Shown in pieces: positions 26,561 through 34,038 of a stretch of 54,223 nt of DNA. The number at the start of each line of letters is the position of its first letter. Positions within the stretch are counted from its first letter, which is position 1. This DNA is from Planctomycetota bacterium (GTDB lineage Bacteria > Planctomycetota > PLA2 > JAEUHO01). The notes under the pieces are model-generated. The model worked only from the letters and a program-made list of their open reading frames with translations, was not told the DNA's origin and did no database searches. Made by a program: the position numbers and the translations under genes. The stretch is from NCBI GenBank assembly GCA_020851795.1, contig JADZCA010000077.1:1-54223 (forward strand), written 5' to 3'.

Positions 26561-26866
26561 TCACGGGCCGAGGCGGGGCGGGACCGTCGCGGGGCAGGGC
26601 GTCGTGAGGTCGAGCGCGGCGTCGCGCCACGCGGCGCCGTCGCCACCCGTGGCCGGCGCGTCGTCGCGCGCGACGGATCCGCCGCGCAGGCGCATCGGCG
26701 CCGGCGCGACGACGGGCGCGCGCACCGCGGACGGTGAGACGTCGGTGTCGGCGCGCGACGGCGCGGCGGCGAGCAGCGCCCGCACGACGAAGGCCGCGCA
26801 GAGCACGACCACCGCCATCGGCGAAGCGTGGGCCCACAGGACCCGTGCAGTCGGAATGCGGCGCAT
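26561..26866 (-). CDS. Small secreted or anchored hypothetical protein
   Basis: A 101-residue protein with an N-terminal hydrophobic segment (PMAVVVLCAAFVVRALLAAA) that could be a signal peptide or anchor, followed by a low-complexity Ala/Pro/Arg tail without recognisable motifs. The ATG at 26866 has GGAGCTCGGGGGG upstream. It sits between the repeat block and the TPR-CHAT gene. It may be real or a GC-driven open frame; no family is recognised. Confidence 0.4.
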   Translation of the reverse strand: MRRIPTARVLWAHASPMAVVVLCAAFVVRALLAAAPSRADTDVSPSAVRAPVVAPAPMRLRGGSVARDDAPATGGDGAAWRDAALDLTTPCPATVPPRLGP

Positions 26867-26957
26867 ACCCCCCGAGCTCCGATCACCGCATCCCTCCGGC
26901 GGCGTCCCCCGTGGGGGGCACCCCGGCTCACGCCCCTCTATCGGCCGTCGTGCCGCG

Positions 26958-27027
26958 GGGACCAAGTCCCTTCCGGCGCCGTGGGCGAGTTCCGCGCGGC
27001 GACCCGTGAAGGAGGCATGGGGACTTG
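26958..27027. repeat. Inverted repeats CAAGTCCC / GGGACTTG
   Basis: GGGAC-CAA-GTCCC (26958-26970) is a short hairpin; its CAAGTCCC half is also the inverse of GGGACTTG at 27020-27027. It resembles the GGGACTTTAGTCCC element at 49488-49501 and may be a degenerate REP-like copy. Confidence 0.4.
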
Positions 27028-27037
27028 TTGGGTGAGC

Positions 27038-27103
27038 GATGAAGGACGACCTGTTCAGGCTCGATGAAGGTCGTCGCACACGTCGAGGGCTAGCCTCTCG
27101 ACG
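27038..27103 (+). promoter_or_regulatory. Dyad-rich promoter of the TPR-CHAT gene
   Basis: Three signals stack here: direct repeats GATGAAGG (27038-27045, 27063-27070), an inverted repeat GACGACCT/AGGTCGTC (27045-27052, 27068-27075) and a 7-bp dyad CGTCGAG/CTCGACG (27081-27087, 27097-27103) that brackets the -10-like TAGCCT (27091-27096). TAGCCT is 6 nt from the GTG start, so the transcript would be leaderless and the dyads are placed like operators. Confidence 0.5.
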
Positions 27104-30100
27104 TGCGGGGGACTCGTCTACGAACTGCGGTCCTCGTGGGGCTCACGCTCTTCGCGGGAGCGGTGCGCGCGGCGCGCGCCGACGTCGAGAGCGACGCGAT
27201 CGCGCGCGCGGCCGACGAGCTCGTCGCGCGCGACGACGCCGGCCCCGGCGACGCGTCGCTCGACCGCTGGATGCTCGCGGAGGCGCTGCTCGAGCGCGGC
27301 CGCCGCGACGTCGCCGTGCGCGTCGCCGAGGCGGCGCCGCCCGCGGTGCGCGACCGCCTCCTCGCCTACGTCGGCGACGCGCAGGTCGGCGCGTCCCCCG
27401 TCCGCGAGGCGCTGCGCGCCCTGCGTGCGGCCGTCGCCGCGGGGCGCGCCGCCGACGCGCTCGCGACCGCGGTGCCCGACGCGGGCGGCGCCGAGGTGAG
27501 CGCCGCGCTGCTGCGCCTCGAGCGCGCGCGCCTGCGCGTCGCCGACCGGCGCCACGCCGACGCGGTCGCCGAGGCCGCGGCGGCGGGCGACCTCGCCGAG
27601 ACCGTGGGCGCGTACGGCCTCGCGGTGCGCGCCCGCCACCTCGAGGCGACGGCGACCCTCTACGTGTCGCCGGCCCGCTCGCTGCAGCGCTGGGCCGCGC
27701 TCGGGCGCCTCGCCCGTCCCGCCGGCGACCCGCGGATCGAGGCCGTGGCCCTCGAGGGCGCCGCGACCGCGCGCGAGCGCTTCGGCGACGTCCACGGCGC
27801 GACCGAGGACGCGGGCCGCGCGGTGACGCTGCGCGCCGCGCTCGGCGAGCCGGGGCCGTGGGCGCGCGCCGAGGCCGTCTACGGCGCGGTGCTGCTGCGC
27901 GCCGGCCGCCTCACCGAGGCGCGCGAGGCCCTGCGGCGCGCGAGCGAGCGCGCGGACGCCTCCGCCGACCCCGCCACCGTCGTCGCGGCGCTCGCCGGCC
28001 TCGGCACCGTGCGCCTCGTCGAGGGCGACGCGAGCCTCGCAAAGCCCCTGCTCGAGCGCGCGGTGCGGCTCGCGCGCGGGCTCGACGACGCCGAGCAGGC
28101 GGCGCGCGCGCTCGTCAACCTCGCCACCGCGCGGCGTCGCCTCGGCGACACCGCCGGGGCGCTCGACGACCTGCGCGTCGCCGAGGAGATGTTCCTCCGC
28201 ACCGGCGACGAGCCGGGCCGCGTCCGCGCCGTGCTCGGCGCCGCGGTGCTGCGCGCCGACCTCGGCGACGTGGACGGGGCCCGCAGCGCGGCCGAGGACG
28301 CGCTGCGGCTGGCGCGCGCCGTCGGCGACCGCGAGGCCGAGGCGCTCGCCCGCGTCCGCGTCGGCGGCGCGATGCTCGCCGCGGGCGACGCGGCGGGCGG
28401 GGCCCGCGAGCTCGGCGACGCGGTGCAGGGGCTGGAGGCGGTCGGCTCGCCGCTCGGCCGCGACGCCGAGGCGGCGCGCCGGGCGGTGCTCGCGGCGCGG
28501 CCGGAGGACGCCTCCCCCGCGCTGCGCGAGGTCGCGCAGGCGCGCGCGGCGGCGCAACGGCGCGGCGACGCGGCGCTCGCCGCACGCTTCCTCTTCCAGG
28601 AGGCCGCGCTGCGCCACACCGCGCACGACCTCGCCGCCGCCCGCGCGGCCTACGCCGAGGCGTCGCGCGAGGCCGACCACCTGCACGACGCGCGGCTCGC
28701 CGCCGCGGCGCTCGGCGGCCTCGCGCGCGTCCACCTCGACGAGGGCGACGCCGCGACCGCGCTCGCGGTGGCGCGCGACACGGTCACCCGCGTCGAGGCG
28801 CTGGTCCGCGGGCTCTCCGACGGCGACGGCGCGCTCGCGCGGTCGGCGTGGGCCGACGTGTTCGAGACCGGGCTCGAGGCGGCCGCCGTCGCGGGCGACC
28901 TCGACGCGGGGCTGTGGTTCGCCGAGGCGTCGCGGGCCGGGGCGCTGCTCGAGGCGCTGGGCGGGCGCGAGGCGGTCGAGGCCGCGGCCGTGCCCGCGGC
29001 GGTCGCCGACGCCGCGAAGGCCGCCCGCGAGGCCGACGCCGCGGCGCGAACCGGCTACGACGCGGCGGTGGCGCGCGGCGCGCCGCTCGCCGAGCTGCGG
29101 ACGCTGCGCACCGCGCAGCTCGAGGCGGCCGCGCGCTGGGAGGCGGCCGAGGCCGCGCTCGAGCGCGCCTCGAAGCGCTGCCAGGCGTTCTACCCGCGGC
29201 CGGTCTCGCTCGCGGCCGTGCGCGCGTCCCTCGCCGAGGGCGACGTGCTGCTCGCCTACGAGCGGGCCCGCGGCGCGCTCGCGTGCCGCGTCGTCCACCG
29301 CGACGGCGCGCGCCGCGTCGAGCTCGGCGTGGTGGAGGACGTGCTGGCGCGCGCCGGGGTCCGCGGCGGCCCCGACGCCCCGCTCCCCGAGCCGACCGCG
29401 GCCCGTCGCGCGCTCGTGGACCCCGTGCCGATGCCGCCCGACGCGCGGCGGCTGCTCGTGGTCCCGTGCGAGGAGCTGCTCGAGGTCCCGTTCCAGGCCG
29501 TGGTGCCCGGGCGCGACGTGGTGCTGCTCCCGTCGGCGAGCGCCTACGTGTTCCTCCAGCGCGAGGCGGAGCCGGCCGGCGACGGCGTGCTCGGCGTCGG
29601 CGACCCCGCGACGGGCGTCCCCTCGGACGCGCCGGGCGCGCCGCGCGGCTCGGTGCTCGTGTCGCTGCCGGGCTCGCGCGCGGAGGTGCTCGCGTCGGCC
29701 GACACCGCGCTCGTCGGGGCCGACGCGACCGTGGACGGGCTGCGGCGCGCGCTCGCGACCCGCGCGCGCTGGCGGGTGGTGCTGCTCGCCTGCCACGGCG
29801 AGGTGGACGCGCTGCGCCCCGCGCAGTCCGCGCTGCGGCTGGCGCCGACCGCCTCGCACGACGGGCGCCTGCGCGTGGGCGACCTCCTCTCCTGGCGCGT
29901 GCCGGCCGACCTCGTCGTGCTCTCGGCGTGCGAGAGCGGGCGCGGCACGCCGGTGCGCGGCGAGGGGCTCGTCGGGCTCGCGCGCGCGATGATGCACGCC
30001 GGGGCGCCGCGCGTGATCGCGTCGCTGCGCCGCGTGGACGACGACGCGACGCGCGCGCTGATGACCACGCTGCACGAGCGGTTGCGCGCCGGGGTGTCGC

Positions 30101-30201
30101 CCGCGCGCGCGCTGCGCGAGGCCCAGGCCCGCGTGCGCGCCGAGCCCCGGTGGCGCGCGCCCGCCTACTGGGCCCCCTGGGTCCTCTGGGGCCTCCCGTA
30201 G
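27103..30201 (+). CDS. Secreted TPR-CHAT domain protein (putative caspase-like protease)
   Basis: A 1032-residue protein. A signal peptide (RTAVLVGLTLFAGAVRAARA) directs it outside the cytoplasm. Residues ~60-640 are helical TPR repeats (e.g. LARRYLA-like units such as ALVNLATARRRLGDTAGALD and AVLGAAVLRADLGDVDGA). The C-terminal CHAT domain (~740-1032) has the two active-site positions of the clan CD fold: His898 in LLACHGEVD and Cys943 in VVLSACESGRG, then GEGLVGLARAMMHAGAPRVI and the end APWVLWG. CHAT proteins include separase-like proteases and the type III CRISPR-linked TPR-CHAT (Craspase); no CRISPR genes are nearby. An exported form is common in planctomycetes. Substrate unknown. Confidence 0.88.
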   Translation: MRGTRLRTAVLVGLTLFAGAVRAARADVESDAIARAADELVARDDAGPGDASLDRWMLAEALLERGRRDVAVRVAEAAPPAVRDRLLAYVGDAQVGASPVREALRALRAAVAAGRAADALATAVPDAGGAEVSAALLRLERARLRVADRRHADAVAEAAAAGDLAETVGAYGLAVRARHLEATATLYVSPARSLQRWAALGRLARPAGDPRIEAVALEGAATARERFGDVHGATEDAGRAVTLRAALGEPGPWARAEAVYGAVLLRAGRLTEAREALRRASERADASADPATVVAALAGLGTVRLVEGDASLAKPLLERAVRLARGLDDAEQAARALVNLATARRRLGDTAGALDDLRVAEEMFLRTGDEPGRVRAVLGAAVLRADLGDVDGARSAAEDALRLARAVGDREAEALARVRVGGAMLAAGDAAGGARELGDAVQGLEAVGSPLGRDAEAARRAVLAARPEDASPALREVAQARAAAQRRGDAALAARFLFQEAALRHTAHDLAAARAAYAEASREADHLHDARLAAAALGGLARVHLDEGDAATALAVARDTVTRVEALVRGLSDGDGALARSAWADVFETGLEAAAVAGDLDAGLWFAEASRAGALLEALGGREAVEAAAVPAAVADAAKAAREADAAARTGYDAAVARGAPLAELRTLRTAQLEAAARWEAAEAALERASKRCQAFYPRPVSLAAVRASLAEGDVLLAYERARGALACRVVHRDGARRVELGVVEDVLARAGVRGGPDAPLPEPTAARRALVDPVPMPPDARRLLVVPCEELLEVPFQAVVPGRDVVLLPSASAYVFLQREAEPAGDGVLGVGDPATGVPSDAPGAPRGSVLVSLPGSRAEVLASADTALVGADATVDGLRRALATRARWRVVLLACHGEVDALRPAQSALRLAPTASHDGRLRVGDLLSWRVPADLVVLSACESGRGTPVRGEGLVGLARAMMHAGAPRVIASLRRVDDDATRALMTTLHERLRAGVSPARALREAQARVRAEPRWRAPAYWAPWVLWGLP

Positions 30202-30278
30202 GCTCGTGCGCCCGGCGGGCCGGGGTGGGCGGGTCCGGGCGTCCGTGCCGCCGCGAGGACGACGGCCCGCGGGCGTGA

Positions 30279-30284
30279 CACAAT
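30279..30284 (+). promoter_or_regulatory. Possible -10 element of dapF
   Basis: CACAAT lies 15 nt before the GTG at 30300 (27 nt before an in-frame GTG at 30312). Weak, as the first base is not T. Confidence 0.3.
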
Positions 30285-30299
30285 CGACGGCGGTCCCCT

Positions 30300-31166
30300 G
30301 TGGAGCGCGACGTGGCCGCCACGAGCCTGCCGTTCACGAAGATGCAAGGGTGCGGGAACGACTACGTCTACGTGGACGGCTTCCACCACCGCGTGGACGA
30401 CCCGGTCGCGCTCGCCAAGGCGGTCTCCGACCGCCGCTTCGGCGTCGGCAGCGACGGGCTGATCGTCATCCTCCCGAGCGACAAGGCCGACGTCCGCATG
30501 CGGATGTGGAACGCCGACGGCAGCGAGTCGGAGATGTGCGGCAACGGCATCCGCTGCGTGGCGAAGTACGCCTACGAGCGCGGGCTCGCGCCGCGCCGCC
30601 CGCGGCTGACCGCGGAGACCGGCGCCGGCGTCCTCGCGCTCGACCTCGACGTGCGCGACGGGCGCGTCGAGTCGGTGTCGGTGGACATGGGCCCGCCGCG
30701 CCTCGAGCGCGCCGAGGTCCCGATGCTCGGCGCGCCGGGCCGCGTCGTCGAGGAGCCCCTCGTCGCGGGCGACCGCACCTTCCGCGTCACCGCGGTCTCG
30801 ATGGGCAACCCGCACTGCGTGACCTACGTGGACGACGTCGCGTCGTTCCCCGTCGAGCGCTACGGCCCGCTGCTCGAGCACCACCCCGTGTTCCCCCGCC
30901 GCGCCAACGTCGAGTTCGTCGAGGTCGTCTCGCGCCGCGAGGTCGTGCAGCGGACGTGGGAGCGCGGGGCCGGCGAGACGTGGGCGTGCGGCACGGGCGC
31001 GTCGGCGGTGGGGGTGGCGGGCGTGCTCACCGGCCGCACCGACCGCGAGGTGCTCGTGCACCTGCGCGGGGGCGACCTCCGCATCGCGTGGCCCGAGGGC
31101 GGCCACGTGCGCAAGACGGGCCCGGCGGTCGTCGTGTTCGACGGCACGTGGCCGATCGGGAGCTGA
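30300..31166 (+). CDS. dapF: Diaminopimelate epimerase
   Basis: Converts LL- to meso-diaminopimelate for lysine and peptidoglycan synthesis, by a two-cysteine acid/base mechanism. The 288-residue product has FTKMQGCGNDYVYVDGF at the start, the first active Cys at about 80 in SEMCGNGIRC, and the second at about 230 in ETWACGTGASAVGVAG; MGNPHCV and RANVEFVEV are also family motifs. The GTG at 30300 gives 8 extra N-terminal residues; GTG 30312 is an alternative. Followed 2 nt after its stop by the zinc-ribbon gene. Its presence fits a meso-DAP peptidoglycan, now known in planctomycetes. Confidence 0.96.
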   Translation: MERDVAATSLPFTKMQGCGNDYVYVDGFHHRVDDPVALAKAVSDRRFGVGSDGLIVILPSDKADVRMRMWNADGSESEMCGNGIRCVAKYAYERGLAPRRPRLTAETGAGVLALDLDVRDGRVESVSVDMGPPRLERAEVPMLGAPGRVVEEPLVAGDRTFRVTAVSMGNPHCVTYVDDVASFPVERYGPLLEHHPVFPRRANVEFVEVVSRREVVQRTWERGAGETWACGTGASAVGVAGVLTGRTDREVLVHLRGGDLRIAWPEGGHVRKTGPAVVVFDGTWPIGS

Positions 31167-31168
31167 CC

Positions 31169-31705
31169 GTGGCCCCCTCGGTCTGCGACGCCTGCGGCAG
31201 CCGACGCGTGGTCCCGCGCGTCGTCGAGGGCGTCGAGATCGAGCAGTGCGAGCTCTGCGACGCGCTGGTCGGCGACGACGTGCTCGTCGCCGAGGTCGAG
31301 ACGCGGCTCGAGGCGCGCGAGCGCGGCTTCGACCCGCTCGTCTACCCGCTGGTGCGCGCGCTCGAGCTGATCCCGAAGTTCCGCGTGGCCGCGGCCGAGC
31401 CGGGGCGTCCGGAGCGCGCGGAGTACCCCTTCGTCTTCCTCCGCCTCGAGGAGGGCAGCCTCGTCCATCTCGAGCGGCTCCTCACGAGCCTCGAGATGGC
31501 CAACCGCGAGACGCGGCGGCGCTGGGTCGTCGAGTGCACGCTGCAGCGGGGCCTCCTCTTCGTGCTCCGTCCGCGCTTCTGGAAGCGCGTCGCCGACATC
31601 ACGGCGGGCGACATCGAGGAGGCTCGCGCCGACCTCGAGGTGCTCGGCCGCACGATCTCGCGGGACGTGCGCCTCCCGTGGTGGGGGGGCGCGGCCGACG
31701 CGTAG
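31169..31705 (+). CDS. Zinc-ribbon hypothetical protein
   Basis: A 178-residue soluble protein with two CxxC pairs near the N-terminus (VCDACGSRRV and QCELCDALVG) that would form a zinc ribbon, followed by a helical region (EARERGFDPLVYPLVRALEL), a segment YPFVFLRLEEGSLVHLERLL and a C-terminal helix-rich part (RRRWVVECTLQRGLLFVLRP). No family recognised. It starts with GTG 2 nt after the dapF stop and is surely cotranscribed. It may bind nucleic acid or protein; this is inference from the ribbon alone. Confidence 0.75.
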   Translation: MAPSVCDACGSRRVVPRVVEGVEIEQCELCDALVGDDVLVAEVETRLEARERGFDPLVYPLVRALELIPKFRVAAAEPGRPERAEYPFVFLRLEEGSLVHLERLLTSLEMANRETRRRWVVECTLQRGLLFVLRPRFWKRVADITAGDIEEARADLEVLGRTISRDVRLPWWGGAADA

Positions 31706-31754
31706 CGCCCCGGTCGCGCCGCGAGCGCGGGCGCCCGCGCATGAACGAAGCTCG

Positions 31755-32630
31755 CTACCCGTCGTGGGGCCGGTGGCGGAGCGAGAGGTCGAGCGCGGGG
31801 GCGCTGTGGGTGAGCGCGCCCACCGACACGCGGTCCACCCCCGTCTCGGCCACCGCGCGCACGCTCGCGAGCGTGATCGTCCCGGTCGCCTCGAGCGCCG
31901 GACGCGGCGGCGGCTGCGCCCGCACCCAGCCGACCGCGCGGCGCAGCGCCTCGAGCGAGAACCCGTCGAGCATCACCACGTCGGCCCCCGCGCCCGCCAC
32001 CGCCTCGAGCTCGGCCTGGTCCTCCACCTCCACACACACCGGCAGCCCCGCCGGCACCGCGGCGCGCAGCCGCGCCACCGCGTCGCGGATCGCCGCGGGC
32101 CCCGTGGTCCCGTACGCGGCGAGCAGGTGGTTCTCCTTGAGCATCGCGCCGTCGTCGAGGCGGAGGCGGTGGTTGCGGCCGCCGCCGCAGCGCACCGCGT
32201 ACTTCTCGAGGTCGCGCCACAGCGGCGTCGTCTTGCGGGTGTCGTAGACCCCCACGGGGAGCCCGGCGACCGCCGCCACGAACCGCGCCGTCAGCGTCGC
32301 GATCCCCGACAGGCGGCGCAGCACGTTGAGCGCCGTGCGCTCCGTCGAGAGCAGGGCCCGCGCCCGCGCCCGCACCGTCGCCAGCACCTGCCCGGGGACG
32401 ACGCGGTCCCCGTCGGCCGCGCGAGGCTCGACCTGCGCGTCGGGGTCGAGGACGCGCACCGTCGGCAGGAACAGCGGGAGCCCCGCGAGGACGCCGTCGG
32501 CCTTCGCGACGAGGTCGGCCACCGTGCGCACGTCGGCCGGGACGAGCGTCGTCGCCGTGACGTCGCCGGCGCCGACGTCCTCGGCGACCGCGCGGGCGAG
32601 GAACGGCGCGAAGGCGGCGACGTCGAGCAT
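31755..32630 (-). CDS. nadC: Nicotinate-nucleotide pyrophosphorylase (carboxylating)
   Basis: Makes nicotinate mononucleotide from quinolinate and PRPP in NAD synthesis. The 291-residue product shows AEDVGAGDVTATTLVP at the N-terminus, LLSTERTALNVLRRLSGIAT, YDTRKTTPLWRDLEKYAVRCGGG, NHRLRLDDGAMLKENHL, VCVEVEDQAELEAV, DVVMLDGFSLEALR and LEATGTITLASVRAVAETGVD; all are NadC landmarks. TAGCAT (32637-32642, minus) 6 nt before the ATG indicates a leaderless transcript. No other NAD genes are adjacent. Confidence 0.97.
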   Translation of the reverse strand: MLDVAAFAPFLARAVAEDVGAGDVTATTLVPADVRTVADLVAKADGVLAGLPLFLPTVRVLDPDAQVEPRAADGDRVVPGQVLATVRARARALLSTERTALNVLRRLSGIATLTARFVAAVAGLPVGVYDTRKTTPLWRDLEKYAVRCGGGRNHRLRLDDGAMLKENHLLAAYGTTGPAAIRDAVARLRAAVPAGLPVCVEVEDQAELEAVAGAGADVVMLDGFSLEALRRAVGWVRAQPPPRPALEATGTITLASVRAVAETGVDRVSVGALTHSAPALDLSLRHRPHDG

Positions 32631-32636
32631 CCCGCG

Positions 32637-32642
32637 ATGCTA
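32637..32642 (-). promoter_or_regulatory. -10-like element TAGCAT of nadC
   Basis: On the minus strand TAGCAT ends 6 nt before the nadC ATG; no Shine-Dalgarno site. Confidence 0.5.
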
Positions 32643-33227
32643 CCGACGGTCGCGCGGGCCCGTGTGCGGCGCCCCGTCGTCGGGCGAGGCCATGGCGGCG
32701 GACGGCGGGCCCGTCGGACCTCCCGCGGCGCGTCCTTCGGTGGGCGCGTCGGCCGGCGCGTCGGCGGGCGAGCCGGCGGGCGCGCCGGCGGGCGCGCCGG
32801 CGGGCGCGTCGGTGGGCGCTCCGCCGGGTCGCGGGGCGTCCCGCACGACCGCCCCCGCGGCGCGCAGCGCCTCCACGGTCTTGCGGCCGATGCCGGGCAC
32901 GCGCGCGAGGTCGTCGAGCGCGCGGAGCGGACCCGCCGCGCGTCGGTCCGCGAGCACGGCGTCGGCGCGCACGGGCCCGATCCCGGGGAGCAGGCGCAGC
33001 CGCCCCGGCCCGTCGTGCGCGACGTCCACGGGGATCGACGTCCACGGCGTGCGCGCGGGCGGGGACCGCTCCTCGAGCAGTCCCGCGACCGTGGCGGCGA
33101 GGAGGGCGAGCCCGACGATCGCCTCGACGGCGCGACGCGCGGCGACGGCGCGCGGCGGCTCCGGGGGGTGCGGCGTCGCCGCCCGCGGCGGCGGCGGGAG
33201 CGGCGCGGGGGCGTGCGCGGGCGACAT
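32640..33227 (-). CDS. ComEA-like helix-hairpin-helix protein
   Basis: A 195-residue protein with a Pro-rich N-terminus, one membrane helix (AVEAIVGLALLAATVAGLLE) and a ComEA-type (HhH)2 DNA-binding domain: RLLPGIGPVRADAVLADRR and LARVPGIGRKTVEALRAAG. ComEA binds incoming double-stranded DNA in the periplasm during natural transformation; a general helix-hairpin-helix function is possible as well. Its last ~60 residues are a low-complexity tail with seven tetrapeptides of the type (G/D)APA, coded by a 12-bp minisatellite. An AGGAGA site lies 3-8 nt before the ATG. Its stop lies 9 nt upstream of nadC's ATG, so the -10-like box of nadC overlaps this gene's end. Confidence 0.8.
   Translation of the reverse strand: MSPAHAPAPLPPPPRAATPHPPEPPRAVAARRAVEAIVGLALLAATVAGLLEERSPPARTPWTSIPVDVAHDGPGRLRLLPGIGPVRADAVLADRRAAGPLRALDDLARVPGIGRKTVEALRAAGAVVRDAPRPGGAPTDAPAGAPAGAPAGSPADAPADAPTEGRAAGGPTGPPSAAMASPDDGAPHTGPRDRR
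32740..32823 (-). repeat. 12-bp minisatellite (7 units) in the ComEA-like gene
   Basis: Seven tandem 12-bp units (consensus GCGGGCGCGYCG on the plus strand, with single-base variants) encode tetrapeptides GAPA/DAPA/GSPA. Being a multiple of three, copy-number change would not shift the frame. Confidence 0.85.
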
Positions 33228-33276
33228 CGTCTCCTGGTCCTCGCGGCCGGGCCGCCCGCGGTCACGCCCTCCTCCG

Positions 33277-33282
33277 TAGAAT
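33277..33282 (+). promoter_or_regulatory. -10-like element TAGAAT of the ABC operon
   Basis: TAGAAT ends 6 nt before the GTG at 33289; no Shine-Dalgarno site. It drives the ABC-permease-TPR operon. Confidence 0.55.
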
Positions 33283-33288
33283 CCGGCC

Positions 33289-34038
33289 GTGCCCCCGTCC
33301 GACGCCGATCCCGTCGTCGAGGTGCGCGACCTCGTCCGCACCTTCGGGCGGGGGACGCGCACCGTGCGCGCCGCGGACGGCGTCTCGCTCTCGCTCGCGC
33401 GCGGGGAGGCGCTCGCGCTGCTCGGCGCCAACGGCAGCGGCAAGAGCACCACGATCAAGGTCGTGCTCGGGCTCCTCGCGCCGACGTCGGGTGCGGCCCG
33501 CGTGCTCGGCGGGCCGGCCGGGCGCCGCGACGCGCGCGCGCGCACCGGCTACGTGCCCGAGGAGGCCCGTCGGCTCCCGGCGGTCCGCGGCCGCGAGCTC
33601 GTCGAGCTCTTCGCCGCGATCCAGGGCGTGCCGCGCGCCGAGCGCCGCCGCCGCGTGGACGAGGCGCTCGACGGCGTGGGCCTCGCCGCCGACGCGGCGC
33701 GGCGCCCCGTCGCCGACTACTCGCGCGGCATGGCGCGCCGCGTCGCGCTGGCGGCGGCGGTGGTCTCGCGCCCCGCGCTGCTCGTGCTCGACGAGCCGAC
33801 GAGCGGCCTCGATCCCGTCGGCACCGAGCAGGTGCTCGCGCTGCTCCGCGGCCTGCGCGACGCCGGCACCTCGGTGCTCCTGTCCACCCACGAGCGGGGG
33901 ACCGCGGAGGGGCTGTGCGACCGCGCGGTGGTGCTCGGCGCCGGTCGCGTGCGCGCGTCGGGCCGCCTCGCCGAGCTGCTCGCGGGCGACGCGACGCCCG
34001 GGCTCCTCGCGCTGTTCCGCCGGGTCGAGCGTGGCTAG
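33289..34038 (+). CDS. ABC transporter ATP-binding protein (ABC-2 type)
   Basis: A 249-residue ATPase for an exporter. Walker A LLGANGSGKSTTIKVVLGL (~44-62), signature SRGMARRVALAAAV in place of LSGGQ, Walker B ALLVLDEPTSGLDPVG and H-switch LLSTHERG. The closest general types are CcmA/NatA/DrrA-like exporters. It starts with GTG, is leaderless by its -10 spacing, and overlaps the permease start by 8 nt. Substrate cannot be told. Confidence 0.93.
   Translation: MPPSDADPVVEVRDLVRTFGRGTRTVRAADGVSLSLARGEALALLGANGSGKSTTIKVVLGLLAPTSGAARVLGGPAGRRDARARTGYVPEEARRLPAVRGRELVELFAAIQGVPRAERRRRVDEALDGVGLAADAARRPVADYSRGMARRVALAAAVVSRPALLVLDEPTSGLDPVGTEQVLALLRGLRDAGTSVLLSTHERGTAEGLCDRAVVLGAGRVRASGRLAELLAGDATPGLLALFRRVERG

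Noticed and set aside
26046..26607. Several long open frames run through the composite repeat on both strands (e.g. with repeated HPCRAPLYP or GYSGARHGC motifs)
   Set aside because: Both repeat copies are open in different frames, the offset of 235 bp is not a multiple of three, and amino acid content just reflects GC-rich repeats. No start signal supports them.
27103..30201. TPR-CHAT as part of a type III-E CRISPR (Craspase) system
   Set aside because: There is a signal peptide and no Cas7-11 or CRISPR array near; CHAT-TPR proteins are common outside CRISPR.
32891..32902. TGCCGGGCACG in the ComEA-like gene
   Set aside because: It encodes the RVPGIG helix-hairpin-helix turn.
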